NCBI GenBank assembly: GCA_965248975.1 | Contig: CBDFKU010000020.1 | Coordinates: forward strand, 186,001-250,000 | Direction: 5' to 3' | Source of the DNA: CBDFKU01 sp965248975 | GTDB lineage: Bacteria > Chloroflexota > Dehalococcoidia > Lucifugimonadales > JAGWBF01 | DNA length: 64,000 nt | Shown: positions 1 to 8,490 of the stretch, one piece after another | How positions within the stretch are numbered: the stretch's first letter is position 1 | Layout of the letters: each line of letters begins with the position of its first letter | Notes under the pieces: generated by a model | Databases searched by the model: none | Told to the model about the DNA's origin: nothing | The model's input: only the letters and a program-made list of their open reading frames with translations | Translations under genes and position numbers: made by a program

Positions 1-1
1 C

Positions 2-487
2 CGCATCGGCTCCGGCGAAGGAGTGCTGACCGGCGACAGGGGAATGACCATCCTGATAAACATGGACCACTACGTTCGCATGTCCCTAACCGACATGATC
101 CTCACCGGCGTCTTCGAGCGGTATCCGAGGCTGCAGGTTGGTGCCGTGGAGCACGAGGCGTCCTGGGCGGCCCACTTCCTGGACCGGATCGACTACAACT
201 ACGCTCAGCGGGCCCGCACCGACAACACCTACTGGTTCAAGGAAGGCATGTTGCCCAGCGACTACTTCCACCGCAACGTTTTCGTCGGATTCCAGGAGGA
301 CGACCTGGGCATCCAGCTTCGCCACATCATAGGGGTCGAGAACCTCCAGTGGGGCTCCGACTATCCCCACCATGAGTCGACCTTTCCCAGAAGCCAGGAG
401 ATCCTAGAGGACATCCTCGTGGACTGCACTGAGCAGGAGAAGGCGGCCATCGTCGGGGGCAACGCCGCCAGGGTGTACCGACTCTGA
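2..487 (+). CDS. Amidohydro_2 family metal hydrolase, C-terminal part (cut by window edge)
   Basis: The frame is open to the left edge, so the N-terminal half lies outside the window; about 161 residues remain. They align residue for residue with the C-terminus of the next gene (GVFERYPRLQVG, the WGSDYPHHEST block, the ARVYRL end). The Asp of WGSDYPH is the metal-site Asp of the Amidohydro_2 (ACMSD/decarboxylase-like TIM barrel) family. The substrate is unknown; the family includes decarboxylases and hydrolases of carboxylic acids. A 26-nt gap with a Shine-Dalgarno separates it from its tandem paralogue, so co-transcription is likely. Confidence 0.85.
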   Translation, partial: RIGSGEGVLTGDRGMTILINMDHYVRMSLTDMILTGVFERYPRLQVGAVEHEASWAAHFLDRIDYNYAQRARTDNTYWFKEGMLPSDYFHRNVFVGFQEDDLGIQLRHIIGVENLQWGSDYPHHESTFPRSQEILEDILVDCTEQEKAAIVGGNAARVYRL

Positions 488-513
488 TCAACACTGACAC
501 CAGGAGGTTGCAA

Positions 514-1635
514 ATGGCCGGGTACCGGGTTATATCGTCCGACAGTCACGTCGTCGAACCTCCCGATTTATGGACCACCAGGACCGAACCCAAGTACAGG
601 GACCAGGCACCCTATGTGGCCGCAGAGGACGACGGCGACTGGTGGTACTGCGAGGGCGAGAAGATCATCGGTCAGCACAATGGGACGGCTACGGGGGTAC
701 GCTTCGAGGAAGGCCATGACATGGTCTCTCAAAAATCCCTCTGGGAAGACGTCCAGCTTGGTGGATACATCCCCGAGGAGCACGTCAAAGACATGGACGC
801 CGATGGAGTGGACGCGGGACTGATCTACCCTTCCGTCGGCCTCGCGCTGTTCAGAAGCGTGCGAGATAGCGGCCTGCTGACGGCCCTCTTCCGGACCTAC
901 AACGACTGGCTGGCAGAGTTCTGCCAGGTCTCACCCAAGCGGCTCAAGGGCATCGCCATGATCGATATCGACGACATAGGGTTTGGTGTGGACGAGTTGG
1001 AGCGTTGCGCCCGGTCGGGCCTGGCCGGGGCCATGATCAGCGTTTACCCCGTCCAGGAGAGGGCGTATTATCTGTCGGACTATGAGCGCTTGTGGGCCGC
1101 TGCCGAGGACCTGGACATGCCTCTGAGCTTGCACCTGGCTACCAACCGCCCGGGACCGAGCCAGACCTTCTGGGGCCCCAACGCCCAACCCCATGCTTTC
1201 CTATGCAACGCCGACCATTGGCCCCGGATGTCGCTGTTCCACATGATCTTCAGCGGCGTGTTCGAGCGGCATCCGAAGCTCCAAGTGGGTGTGGTGGAGA
1301 CCGACCTGTCCTGGGTCCCTCACTTCATGAAACAATTGGACTACAACTACACCCAGAGAACCCACGGGGAGGACGCCTACCGCTTCAAGGAGTCGGCCCT
1401 TCCTAGCGACTACTTCCGCCGCAATGTGTTCCTCAGCTTCCAGGAAGACGGTCTGGGCGTCAGGCTGCGGGACCTCATCGGCGTGGATAGCCTGCTATGG
1501 GGCTCGGACTACCCCCACGCTGAGGGTACTTTTCCCCGAAGTCGCCAGATCATCGAGGAAATTCTCGCCGATTGTACCGAGGAGGAGAAGGCCAAGATAT
1601 CCGGCGGCAACGCCGTCAGGGTGTACCGACTCTGA
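514..1635 (+). CDS. Amidohydro_2 family metal-dependent hydrolase/decarboxylase
   Basis: A 373-residue TIM-barrel protein of the Amidohydro_2 family. The N-terminal D-S-H motif (D10, H12) in SSDSHVVEPPDLW gives the first metal ligands, LHLATN carries the barrel histidine, and WGSDYPH near the C-terminus the metal Asp. ATG 514 is chosen because AGGAGG at 502-507 sits 6 nt upstream; a TTG at 508 is too close to that site. It is a tandem duplicate of the truncated gene to its left and resembles the copies at 46-48 kb. The gap to the next gene (a luciferase-like oxidoreductase) is 22 nt, suggesting one catabolic operon. The substrate cannot be told from sequence. Confidence 0.88.
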   Translation: MAGYRVISSDSHVVEPPDLWTTRTEPKYRDQAPYVAAEDDGDWWYCEGEKIIGQHNGTATGVRFEEGHDMVSQKSLWEDVQLGGYIPEEHVKDMDADGVDAGLIYPSVGLALFRSVRDSGLLTALFRTYNDWLAEFCQVSPKRLKGIAMIDIDDIGFGVDELERCARSGLAGAMISVYPVQERAYYLSDYERLWAAAEDLDMPLSLHLATNRPGPSQTFWGPNAQPHAFLCNADHWPRMSLFHMIFSGVFERHPKLQVGVVETDLSWVPHFMKQLDYNYTQRTHGEDAYRFKESALPSDYFRRNVFLSFQEDGLGVRLRDLIGVDSLLWGSDYPHAEGTFPRSRQIIEEILADCTEEEKAKISGGNAVRVYRL

Positions 1636-1657
1636 TCAGAAGAGGGCACGAGCATCC

Positions 1658-2626
1658 ATGAAGTATGGGTTTAATTTACCCCATCGCGGTGAGATGGCTC
1701 ACCCTGACAACTTGATCGTCATAGTCAGAAGAGCCGAGGAGCTGGGATACCACTCGGTTCATTTCGGCGACCACGTTCTGATGCCCACAGGGGTGGCCTC
1801 CCAGTACCCCTATACGGAAGACGGAGTGTTCCCTGCCGCCGATCCTGGCGAGCATTTGGAGCACCTGAACGTGTTGTCCTTCATAGCTGCGCAGACCCAG
1901 AGGATACAGCTGGTCACCGGCGTTACCATCGTCCCGTATCGAAATCCACTGGTGGCGGCAAAGTCCCTTGCTACCCTGGATGTGCTGTCCAAGGGTCGCC
2001 TGGTGGTGGGTGTCGGGACGGGGTGGATGCGCGAGGAGTTCGAGGCCCTCGGCACGCCACCCTTCGAGGAGCGGGGTGCGGTAACCGACGAGTACATTAG
2101 CGCCTTCAAGGAGCTGTGGATGAGCGACAGGCCCAGGTTCGAAGGCAAATACTGCCGGTTCTCCGACATCGCCTTCGACCCGAAACCGGTGCAGAAGCCC
2201 CACCCGCCGATATGGGTTGGTGGGGAGAGTCCCAGGGCCCTTCGAAGAACGGCGCAGCTGGGCAACGGCTGGTATCCTGTCGGGTCGAACCCCCGTTTTC
2301 CACTTAACGGACCGGGACAGTTGGAGGCGGCCCTGGAACGCCTTACCTCCCATGTCCGTCGGGCCGGGAGAGACCCCGGGGAGATCGAGGTTATCTACGT
2401 ACCTTCGATTGCCGACGGGTTCGAGCTCATGGAAGGCGACGGTGCTTCCGGATCGGCACACGCGCCCTTCCGGGGCAGTGCAGAGGAGACGGCGGCGCGC
2501 ATCCGCGAATACGAAGAGGTAGGAGTCGACCGCATCATGCTGGACTTCTTCCACACCAGCTCAACCGTGGAGGAAGGCTTGGCGAAGATGGAGACCCTGG
2601 CCACCAGGGTCTGGCCCCTGGTGTGA
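1658..2626 (+). CDS. LLM class (luciferase-like) F420/FMN-dependent oxidoreductase
   Basis: A 322-residue luciferase-like monooxygenase. It begins MKYGFNLPHRGE and shows family blocks HSVHFGDHVL, LVTGVTIVPYRNP, LSKGRLVVGVGTGW and PPIWVGGESPRALRR. The C-terminal EVGVDRIMLDFFH region closes the barrel. The family uses FMNH2 or F420H2 to oxygenate or reduce organic substrates. ATG 1658 is chosen from homology; the frame runs on upstream inside the preceding gene, but that part is only a shadow. It is one of three intact LLM genes here and ends 8 nt from a convergent dehydrogenase. Confidence 0.88.
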   Translation: MKYGFNLPHRGEMAHPDNLIVIVRRAEELGYHSVHFGDHVLMPTGVASQYPYTEDGVFPAADPGEHLEHLNVLSFIAAQTQRIQLVTGVTIVPYRNPLVAAKSLATLDVLSKGRLVVGVGTGWMREEFEALGTPPFEERGAVTDEYISAFKELWMSDRPRFEGKYCRFSDIAFDPKPVQKPHPPIWVGGESPRALRRTAQLGNGWYPVGSNPRFPLNGPGQLEAALERLTSHVRRAGRDPGEIEVIYVPSIADGFELMEGDGASGSAHAPFRGSAEETAARIREYEEVGVDRIMLDFFHTSSTVEEGLAKMETLATRVWPLV

Positions 2627-2633
2627 CCGGGGC

Positions 2634-3638
2634 TCAGTAGCCTGCGACCTTGTCCACCTCGTTTATCAGCCGCTCTCCCTTGAGGAACCGCCTCAGGTTC
2701 TCGCAGAAGAGGTCCACAGTGGCCGATGTCTGGTCGTCGGTCACCCCCGAAACGTGGGGCGACAGGAACACGTTGGGCAGGTCCCGGAGAGGGCTGTCGG
2801 CGGGCAGCGGCTCGACGTCGAAGGCGTCCAGGCCGGCGCCGGCGATGCGGCCCCCTCGAAGGGCGTCGATCAGGTCGGCCTCCACCACGATGGCGCCACG
2901 GCTGATGTTTATCAGATAGGCCGTTGGCTTCATCATCCCTAGCTCCCGCACCCCTATGAGGCCCCTGGTCTCTGGGGTGAGAGACATGGTCACCACCACG
3001 AAGTCGCTTTCCCTCAATAGCTCGTCCATCTGCGCCGAGGGCAGCAGCAGGTCCACGTTTCCCACCGACTGCTGACGTCGGGTGGCTGAGCGCCTGGTGG
3101 CCAGGACCCGCATCCCCAGGACCTTGCAGAGCTGGGCCAGCTCGCCGCCGGCACCCCCCATGCCCAGGATGCCTACCGTCTTGCCCACCAGGTACCCCGG
3201 GACCAGGCCTCGACGGTCCCACTCTTTGCTGCCCTGCTGGGACAGGATTCGGGGCATCTCCTTGACGAACATCAGGATCAAGGTGAGGGCGAACTCGGCC
3301 ATGCCCCGAGACGGCACACCGTGGTTGACGGTCAGAAGGACGGGACGCTCCCATACCGGTGTGCCGGGCAGCGAGTCGACTCCTGCGCTGATGATCTGGA
3401 TCCAGCGCAGGTTGGGCGCCCTGTCGGCCAGGTCGATGGGCAGCGGCATGCTCATGACCACCTGGCACCGGTCCAGCAGCCCGTCCAACTCAGGATCGGC
3501 TCCGGTCTTGGGGAGGTGGCGCTTCGCCATGACCCGGTAGTCGATCAAGTGGACCTTTACTCCCTCCGCCACGTCCTCTATTTGCTGGACCTGCTCCGGC
3601 GTGAGGGACCATCCTACGACGATGTCTAGCTTTTCCAT
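2634..3638 (-). CDS. D-2-hydroxyacid dehydrogenase (NAD-binding)
   Basis: A 334-residue protein of the D-isomer-specific 2-hydroxyacid dehydrogenase family, which interconverts 2-hydroxy and 2-oxo acids with NAD(P)H. The Rossmann fingerprint is GILGMGGAGG. The catalytic triad can be read: Arg in NISRGAIV, Glu in DVEPLPADSPL and His in LSPHVSG. Length is normal. It is convergent with the oxidoreductase to its left and 6 nt downstream of a SnoaL-like gene on the same strand, probably its operon partner. Specificity (glyoxylate, hydroxypyruvate or other) is not predictable. Confidence 0.88.
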   Translation of the reverse strand: MEKLDIVVGWSLTPEQVQQIEDVAEGVKVHLIDYRVMAKRHLPKTGADPELDGLLDRCQVVMSMPLPIDLADRAPNLRWIQIISAGVDSLPGTPVWERPVLLTVNHGVPSRGMAEFALTLILMFVKEMPRILSQQGSKEWDRRGLVPGYLVGKTVGILGMGGAGGELAQLCKVLGMRVLATRRSATRRQQSVGNVDLLLPSAQMDELLRESDFVVVTMSLTPETRGLIGVRELGMMKPTAYLINISRGAIVVEADLIDALRGGRIAGAGLDAFDVEPLPADSPLRDLPNVFLSPHVSGVTDDQTSATVDLFCENLRRFLKGERLINEVDKVAGY

Positions 3639-3644
3639 GGGTGG

Positions 3645-4052
3645 TTAGACGGCGCCGATCTGTTGCATCAGCCCCAGCATGTCCACCACCGCCCAGTGCT
3701 CCACCGCCTTGCCGTCCTTGACCCGGACGATATCGATCACCTCTAGAGAGACCTGCTTCCCAGTGGCCGGCACCCCCATGAAATCGCCCTTGTGGGTGCC
3801 ATGGACGGTCTTGCGAGTCACTACCTTGTCGTCTTCAGCGATCTGGTCGTGGATGGTGGCCTGCAGGTCGGGGAAGGCCTGCAGCATCCGGCCCATGCCC
3901 TCCCTCATGCCGTCCCGGGTGGGCGAAAAGCCCGCGATGGCGCTGCGGTTTATGAAGTCCGGGCTGTGAAGGTCGTCGATGGCGCCCAGGTTGTGTTTGT
4001 TCTGGACCTCCTCCACCAGGTTGCGGACGAAGTCCTTGTTGGCCTGTGACAC
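3645..4052 (-). CDS. SnoaL-like / ester cyclase family protein
   Basis: 135 residues with the SnoaL/NTF2-like alpha+beta barrel pattern: VEEVQNKHNL..DDLHSPDFI, GMGRMLQAFPDLQATIHDQIAEDDKVVTR, then MGVPATGKQV and EHWAVVDMLGLMQQIG. Many members are small polyketide-cyclase-like or orphan proteins. The GTG start at 4052 is preferred because GTAGGAGG lies about 6 nt upstream; an ATG nine codons earlier has no such site. It is followed after 6 nt by the hydroxyacid dehydrogenase. No substrate is assigned. Confidence 0.8.
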   Translation of the reverse strand: MSQANKDFVRNLVEEVQNKHNLGAIDDLHSPDFINRSAIAGFSPTRDGMREGMGRMLQAFPDLQATIHDQIAEDDKVVTRKTVHGTHKGDFMGVPATGKQVSLEVIDIVRVKDGKAVEHWAVVDMLGLMQQIGAV

Positions 4053-4136
4053 GGGTATCCTCCTACGTCTGGTTCGCATGAATGATACCCTCGGTCCGAT
4101 GCTCTGGCAAGGCCTGCTCGGTCATAGTCGAGGTCC

Positions 4137-4165
4137 CCGGACCATGATAGAATGTGTCGGTCCGG
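4137..4165. promoter_or_regulatory. Inverted repeat around a TAGAAT -10-like box
   Basis: CCGGACC (4137-4143) and GGTCCGG (4159-4165) form a 7-bp dyad enclosing TAGAAT at 4148-4153, about 38 bp before the dienelactone hydrolase start. A third related half-site (CGGTCCG) lies near 4092. This could be an operator over a weak promoter; no good -35 is seen. Confidence 0.35.
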
Positions 4166-4202
4166 CGCAAGGCGCCAAAACTTCTAGGAAAAGGGGTGTG
4201 CC

Positions 4203-4931
4203 ATGCCGCCCAGTTGGGTAGACATGAACGTCGGTGGACAGACCATGGAGGGCTACCTGACCCAGCCCGAGGCCGCAGGGAAGTATCCGGCCGTGCTGGT
4301 GATCCAGGAGGTTTGGGGAGTGAACTCCCATATCCAGAGCGTGGCTGATAGACTTCCGTCCCGGGGCTATGTCGGCCTTGCCCCGGCCGTCTTCCACCGT
4401 GAAGGGCGCATGACCATCGGGCTGCACGAGGAGCTGCCGAGCGCCATCGATCGCATGAGCAAGTGCACTGCCGACGGTATCCTGGCTGACCTAAGGGCGG
4501 CGGTGGACTACCTGAAGGCCCAGCCTTTCGTGCAGGGCGACCGCATAGGCATCGTGGGGTTCTGTTTCGGCGGTAGGATCAGCTACCTGGCCGCGGCCAA
4601 CATTCGCGACATCTCTGCCTCGGTGGTCTATTACGGAGGAGCCATTCCAGCACCATTCATCGGCGGAGGACCTTCGCCCCTGGAGCAGACGGCCAACATC
4701 AGTGCGCCCGTGCTGGGTCTGTTTGGCGAGGAGGATGCTAACCCCACCCCGGCGGACGTGGCCAACATCGAGGCCGAGCTGAAGAAACACGGCAAGACCT
4801 ACGAGTTCCACGTGTACCCCGGCTGCGGTCACGGCTTCCACTGCGACGCGAGAGACAGCTACAGGCGGCAGGCGGCCCTAGACGCCTGGGACAAGACAAT
4901 GGCCTGGTTCGACAAGCATCTCAAGGGATAG
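4203..4931 (+). CDS. Dienelactone hydrolase family protein
   Basis: A 242-residue alpha/beta hydrolase of the dienelactone hydrolase family. The nucleophile is a Cys in GFCFGGR (C121). The acid lies in GLFGEEDANPT and the histidine in GCGHGFHCD, as in carboxymethylenebutenolidase. It is likely cytoplasmic and acts on lactones or esters from ring-cleavage pathways. ATG 4203 follows AGGAAAAGGGG. It is divergent from the SnoaL gene; the 150-bp gap carries a dyad. Confidence 0.9.
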   Translation: MPPSWVDMNVGGQTMEGYLTQPEAAGKYPAVLVIQEVWGVNSHIQSVADRLPSRGYVGLAPAVFHREGRMTIGLHEELPSAIDRMSKCTADGILADLRAAVDYLKAQPFVQGDRIGIVGFCFGGRISYLAAANIRDISASVVYYGGAIPAPFIGGGPSPLEQTANISAPVLGLFGEEDANPTPADVANIEAELKKHGKTYEFHVYPGCGHGFHCDARDSYRRQAALDAWDKTMAWFDKHLKG

Positions 4932-5016
4932 AGGGGCATGGGCAAAACCCTGACGCCAGTCTGCGGAACATGAGTCATCCCGAATTTGGGAAGGAGGACG
5001 GCGTCCTTGTACCGCC

Positions 5017-5362
5017 CTCGTCGTTCCGGCGAAAGCCGGAACCCAGGATGGCAGCCCTGCGTGTACCTCCTCGCGAGCAGGCGGAATGGCACTTGTACGT
5101 AGGCGTGACCTCCAACCTGACTCAGCGCGTCTGGCAACACAGGAATGATCTGGTCGAAGGGTTCACTAGACGTTACAAAGTGCATAGGTTGGTTTAGTAT
5201 GAAGTGCACGGCACGATAGAGAGTGCCATCGCGCGGGAGAAGGCGATTAAGGAATGGAAACGCGGGTGGAAAATCGTGTTGCTCGAGATTTCGAACCCAG
5301 AATGGCGGGACCTGTATGAAGAGCTAGGCTAGCTGGATTCCGGCTTCCGCCGGAATGACGAG
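5017..5362 (+). mobile_element. 346-bp palindrome-bounded GIY-YIG element
   Basis: The ends are 30-bp inverted repeats (5017-5046 and 5333-5362) matching at 27 of 30 positions. Each end is itself a hairpin: TTCCGGCGAAAGCCGGAA on the left, a similar TTCCGGC..GCCGGAA on the right. The interior is filled by a GIY-YIG endonuclease-like gene whose stop codon (5330-5332) touches the right repeat. The two-palindromes-plus-endonuclease layout resembles REP-type intergenic repeats and suggests a small mobile unit, now inactive. Confidence 0.6.
5058..5332 (+). pseudogene. GIY-YIG nuclease superfamily protein, decayed
   Basis: The reading frame CVYLLASRRNG (5058-5090) matches the usual start of this family. 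A one-base deletion near 5091 then moves to the frame LYVGVTSNLTQRVWQHRNDLV. A TAG at 5195-5197 stands where relatives have Trp (V[W]YEVH), and the frame continues through SAIAREKAIKEWKRGWK to ENPEWRDLYEELG-like residues and TAG 5330-5332. Two independent lesions make it a pseudogene. Family members are about 90-residue single-domain nucleases of unclear role. Confidence 0.75.
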
Positions 5363-5439
5363 CCTTGGCCGCCTGGCTAGGCCCCACGTGTCATATTTAC
5401 ATGTTTTGCGAGCCGGTTGCTTCGGAACGCTGGCGATTC

Positions 5440-5976
5440 TCAGGGCGCCCCGGCCATGCCTCGCTCGACCATCATCCGTTGTATGAAGGGCATCAGGCCG
5501 CCGGCCTTGAGGATCTGCATGGGCGGGCTGTCCTCGGGCCAGGGCTCGGCCTGAAGGGTCGCCCCTTGAGTGACGTTCTTCACCTCGCCGGTGATCAGGT
5601 TTACCTCGGCCCTATCTCCCTCTTCGAAGGCGTCGCTGACTCCCTTGCACCACAGGGTGGGCAACGCCACGTTGATGGCGTTGCGTAGGAAGATGCGAGA
5701 GGTGGATTCGGCCAGAATGGCGGCGATCCCGTTGAGTTGGATCGCCCTGGCGCCGTTGCGGCTGGACCCGCAGCCGAAGTTGCGCCCGGCCACGATGATG
5801 TCACCGTCCTGTACCTCGTCGGTCCAGCCGGGGCGGTTGGCCGAGAAGCAGAACTTGGCACCCTCCTCCTCGCTAAGCCTGCGGGCCAGCACCACGCTTC
5901 CTGGCATCATCAGGTCGGTGCTGACACTGTCCCCGAACTTCCATACCCTGCCCGAGTAAGTCATCTCTGCGGCCAT
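5440..5976 (-). CDS. Aconitase-superfamily hydratase, small (swivel) subunit, LeuD-like
   Basis: 178 residues matching the small subunit of 3-isopropylmalate dehydratase-type enzymes: a GRVWKFGDSVSTDLMMPG start, then the substrate-loop motif GRNFGCGSSRNGA and GIAAILAESTSRIFLRNAIN. It pairs with the LeuC-type large subunit 118 bp upstream. Because the next genes are a PEP-mutase-type lyase and an amidohydrolase rather than leucine genes, a substituted-malate hydratase (dimethylmaleate hydratase-like) or homoaconitase role is as likely as leucine synthesis. Confidence 0.88.
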   Translation of the reverse strand: MAAEMTYSGRVWKFGDSVSTDLMMPGSVVLARRLSEEEGAKFCFSANRPGWTDEVQDGDIIVAGRNFGCGSSRNGARAIQLNGIAAILAESTSRIFLRNAINVALPTLWCKGVSDAFEEGDRAEVNLITGEVKNVTQGATLQAEPWPEDSPPMQILKAGGLMPFIQRMMVERGMAGAP

Positions 5977-6049
5977 GGCTGCTCTACCTTCCTGTCGAAT
6001 TCGGTTATTCTAGACGGCACCACCTTTTACAGGAACGGCACCTGCCAGC

Positions 6050-6085
6050 TCACCCCTCCCCATAGGGAGAAGGGCCAGGCGTGAG
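6050..6085. repeat. Intergenic palindromic repeat, family A copy 1 (degenerate)
   Basis: Core CCCCTCCCC-ATAG-GGGAGAAGGG with flanking CTCAC / GTGAG arms, between the LeuD-like and LeuC-like genes. Related copies are near 7451, 8491, 8581 and 46058. Confidence 0.6.
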
Positions 6086-6094
6086 AGCTCCCGT

Positions 6095-7351
6095 CTATAG
6101 GAACTTCCTGGGATCGCTGATATATCCGTTGACCGCGGAGGCCGCCACTACCGCCGGGTTGGACAGGTAGACGAAGGCCTCGGAGCTTCCCTGGCGGCCC
6201 TGGAAGTTGCGGTTGGTAGAGGAGATGGACACCTCGCCGTCGCCCAGCACGCCCATGTGTCCCCCGTAGCAGGGCCCGCAGGTGGAGTGCTCTATGTTGG
6301 CGCCGGCGTCGGCGTAGATCTCCCACAGGCCCGCCTTCAGGACGTCGTTCCACACATTCTGAGAGGCGGGGCTGCACAGCAGCCGGACCCCCGGAGCTAC
6401 CTTTCGTCCCTTGAGGATGCGGGCCGCGATCTCGAAGTCCTCCAGCCGGGCGTTGGTGCAGGAGCCAATGAGGGCCTGGTCGACTTTGATCCGCTCATGC
6501 TCCAGGTCGCTGATGGAGCGCACGTTGCCGGGGTCGTGTGGGCAGGCCACCTGGGGTTCGAGGTCGGTAACGTCCAGGACGTACTCCTCGGAGTAGTCGG
6601 CGTCGGGGTCGGGCGACACATGCTGGTAAGGTCGTTTCGCCCGGCCCTCCAGGAACTCGTCGGTCTTCTCGTCGGCCTCGAAGATGGCGAACTTGGCGCC
6701 CAGCTCGACGCCCATGTTGGAGATGGTCCAGCGGCTGGAGAGGCTGAGGTCGTGGGCCACCGGGCCCAGGTACTCTATGGACTTGTACAGGCCCACCTCG
6801 GTGCCCCATGTGCCCGCTACCTTGAGCACGACGTCCTTGCCGAAGATGAAGTTGTCCAGGCCGGCGTACTTGCCCACCAGCTCGATCTTAATGGTCTCCG
6901 GCACTCGGAACCAGTACTCCCCGAAGATGAGGCACAGGAGGCTGTCCATGGCGGCGTTGGTGACGCAGGCATTGAACACCCCGCCGCTGGTGGAGTGGGA
7001 GTCGGGCATGGGGATCAGGTCGCCGGGCACGATCATGCCGTTTTCCGGGAAGACCTGGTGGGAAATGCCGTGGTTGCCGTACTCGAAGAAGTTGTTGATG
7101 CCATACTGCTTGGCCCACTTGCGGAGCTGGACCATGTTGTTGGCGGCGGACACGCTGGAGGGCGGTGCCAGATGGTCGTCGACCACCCACACTTTGTCCG
7201 GGTCGGCCAGTTTTTTCACTCCCAGCTTCTCCAGGTTGGCGCCGGGCAGGCCTGCGGTGCCGTCCACCCGGCACCAGACGAACTCCCCGGGCTTGACCTC
7301 TTTGCGGTCGGCGTGGGCCGCCAGGATCTTCTCAGCGATGGTCATACCCAT
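6095..7351 (-). CDS. Aconitase-superfamily hydratase, large [4Fe-4S] subunit, LeuC-like
   Basis: 418 residues, the length of the archaeal-type LeuC/homoaconitase group. The iron-sulfur cysteines are visible as GSCTNARLEDF and STCGPCYGGHMG. PDSHSTSGGVFN and the C-terminal SSTNRNFQGRQGS signature are also present. The start at 7351 (MGMTIAEKI) is chosen because AAGGAGG lies 7 nt upstream. With the small subunit it forms a hydro-lyase that moves a hydroxyl on a branched or substituted malate. Co-directional with the lyase gene at 7493-8461, which is transcribed first. Confidence 0.9.
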   Translation of the reverse strand: MGMTIAEKILAAHADRKEVKPGEFVWCRVDGTAGLPGANLEKLGVKKLADPDKVWVVDDHLAPPSSVSAANNMVQLRKWAKQYGINNFFEYGNHGISHQVFPENGMIVPGDLIPMPDSHSTSGGVFNACVTNAAMDSLLCLIFGEYWFRVPETIKIELVGKYAGLDNFIFGKDVVLKVAGTWGTEVGLYKSIEYLGPVAHDLSLSSRWTISNMGVELGAKFAIFEADEKTDEFLEGRAKRPYQHVSPDPDADYSEEYVLDVTDLEPQVACPHDPGNVRSISDLEHERIKVDQALIGSCTNARLEDFEIAARILKGRKVAPGVRLLCSPASQNVWNDVLKAGLWEIYADAGANIEHSTCGPCYGGHMGVLGDGEVSISSTNRNFQGRQGSSEAFVYLSNPAVVAASAVNGYISDPRKFL

Positions 7352-7450
7352 GGCACGGCCTCCTTGCATATAGTCCGTCGACTCGACCCAGGAACCGACG
7401 CGTCCGACATGATGTCGTGGTGTCCCAGTCGCTTGCCACGGCCTCATTCG

Positions 7451-7487
7451 ACCCCTCTCCCTTAGGGAGAGGGGTTGGCGGTGAGGG
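7451..7487. repeat. Intergenic palindromic repeat, family A copy 2
   Basis: ACCCCTCTCCC-TTA-GGGAGAGGGGT stem-loop followed by TGGCGGTGAGGG, immediately after the PEP-mutase-family gene and before the LeuC-like gene. No T-run follows, so it is not a classical terminator. Confidence 0.7.
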
Positions 7488-7492
7488 ACGCC

Positions 7493-8461
7493 CTACATCT
7501 TGCGGTTGGCCACCGCCCCGGGGGTGTAGGTCCCGATGGACTCGGCGTACTTGTCGAACTCCTCCGGTGGAAGGTACTTCTCTTCCCACTCGCGCACCTC
7601 GGGGAAGCCCACCAGGTCGAAGCGGTGGGGTGGCGCCGGATGCTTCCAGGAGAAATTATCCTCCCAGGCCTGCCACTCCCTGATGGCCTCCACGTCCCGC
7701 TGCTTCACGTCGTGGAGGTATTCCCAGTTGATCCGGTAGGTGATCATCTTCGCCAGACCGGGGTAGAATGCGCAGGATATCCCCATCCTCTCCATTTCGG
7801 CATGGCGGGGAGCGTCGGGTATCGCCGACAAGGTGAACATGATGGGAGGCCCGATCTCCTCCACACACCTGCGGACCTCATCCATCGATTGGAGGGCCTC
7901 CACGTAGGCGATGTCTGCTCCGGCCCTCCGATAGGCGTGGGAGCGGCGAATGGCCTCGTCCAGGGTTCCGCCGACGGCGCCCCGGGCGTCGGTGCGGGCT
8001 ATGATGATGAAGTCCTCGTCCAACTCGTTGCGGGCGTCCACAGCGGCCCTGTACTTGCCCTCGGCCTCCTCCATGGAGACGACCTGCTTTCCAGCCACGA
8101 AGCCGCACCGCTTGGGGGCAACCTGATCCTCAATGTGTATGCCGGCCACTCCGGCACGGATGAAGGATTGGACCGTGCGGCGCACGTTGATAGCGTTACC
8201 GTAGCCCGTGTCCGAGTCGGAGACCAGGGGCACGTCGATCGCCTGGGCCATGTAGCCCGCGTTCATCACCACCTCGGTCATGGTAGTGAGGCCGGCATCG
8301 GGCAGGCCCGTGAGGGCAGCGGCAGTTCCGGCGCCGGACATGTAGCAGGCCTGGAAGCCTACCTTGTCCAGGATCGTAGCCTCGAGGGCGTTGGAGCCCC
8401 CCGCCAGGACGAATATCTCGGGGCTCATGAAAAGCTGGCGTAGTCTGGTGGTCATCTTCAT
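7493..8461 (-). CDS. Isocitrate lyase / PEP mutase family C-C lyase
   Basis: A 322-residue TIM-barrel enzyme of the isocitrate lyase/phosphoenolpyruvate mutase superfamily. SDSDTGYGNAINV gives the Mg-binding loop, HIEDQVAPKRCGF the active-site loop (the usual final His of the KRCGH loop is Phe), and IIARTDARG follows. Relatives cleave methylisocitrate, dimethylmalate or oxaloacetate-type substrates to pyruvate or glyoxylate plus an acid. The start at 8461 has AAAGGAGG 9 nt upstream. Placement beside LeuCD-type hydratase subunits suggests consecutive steps: hydration, then retro-aldol cleavage. Confidence 0.88.
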   Translation of the reverse strand: MKMTTRLRQLFMSPEIFVLAGGSNALEATILDKVGFQACYMSGAGTAAALTGLPDAGLTTMTEVVMNAGYMAQAIDVPLVSDSDTGYGNAINVRRTVQSFIRAGVAGIHIEDQVAPKRCGFVAGKQVVSMEEAEGKYRAAVDARNELDEDFIIIARTDARGAVGGTLDEAIRRSHAYRRAGADIAYVEALQSMDEVRRCVEEIGPPIMFTLSAIPDAPRHAEMERMGISCAFYPGLAKMITYRINWEYLHDVKQRDVEAIREWQAWEDNFSWKHPAPPHRFDLVGFPEVREWEEKYLPPEEFDKYAESIGTYTPGAVANRKM

Positions 8462-8490
8462 GGAGCAGGTCCTCCTTTTCGGCGTTCTGC

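Noticed and set aside
6257..7465. 402-residue open frame on the plus strand
   Set aside because: It is the antisense of the LeuC-like gene, whose cluster cysteines and length are fully conserved; the opposite frame has no family motifs.
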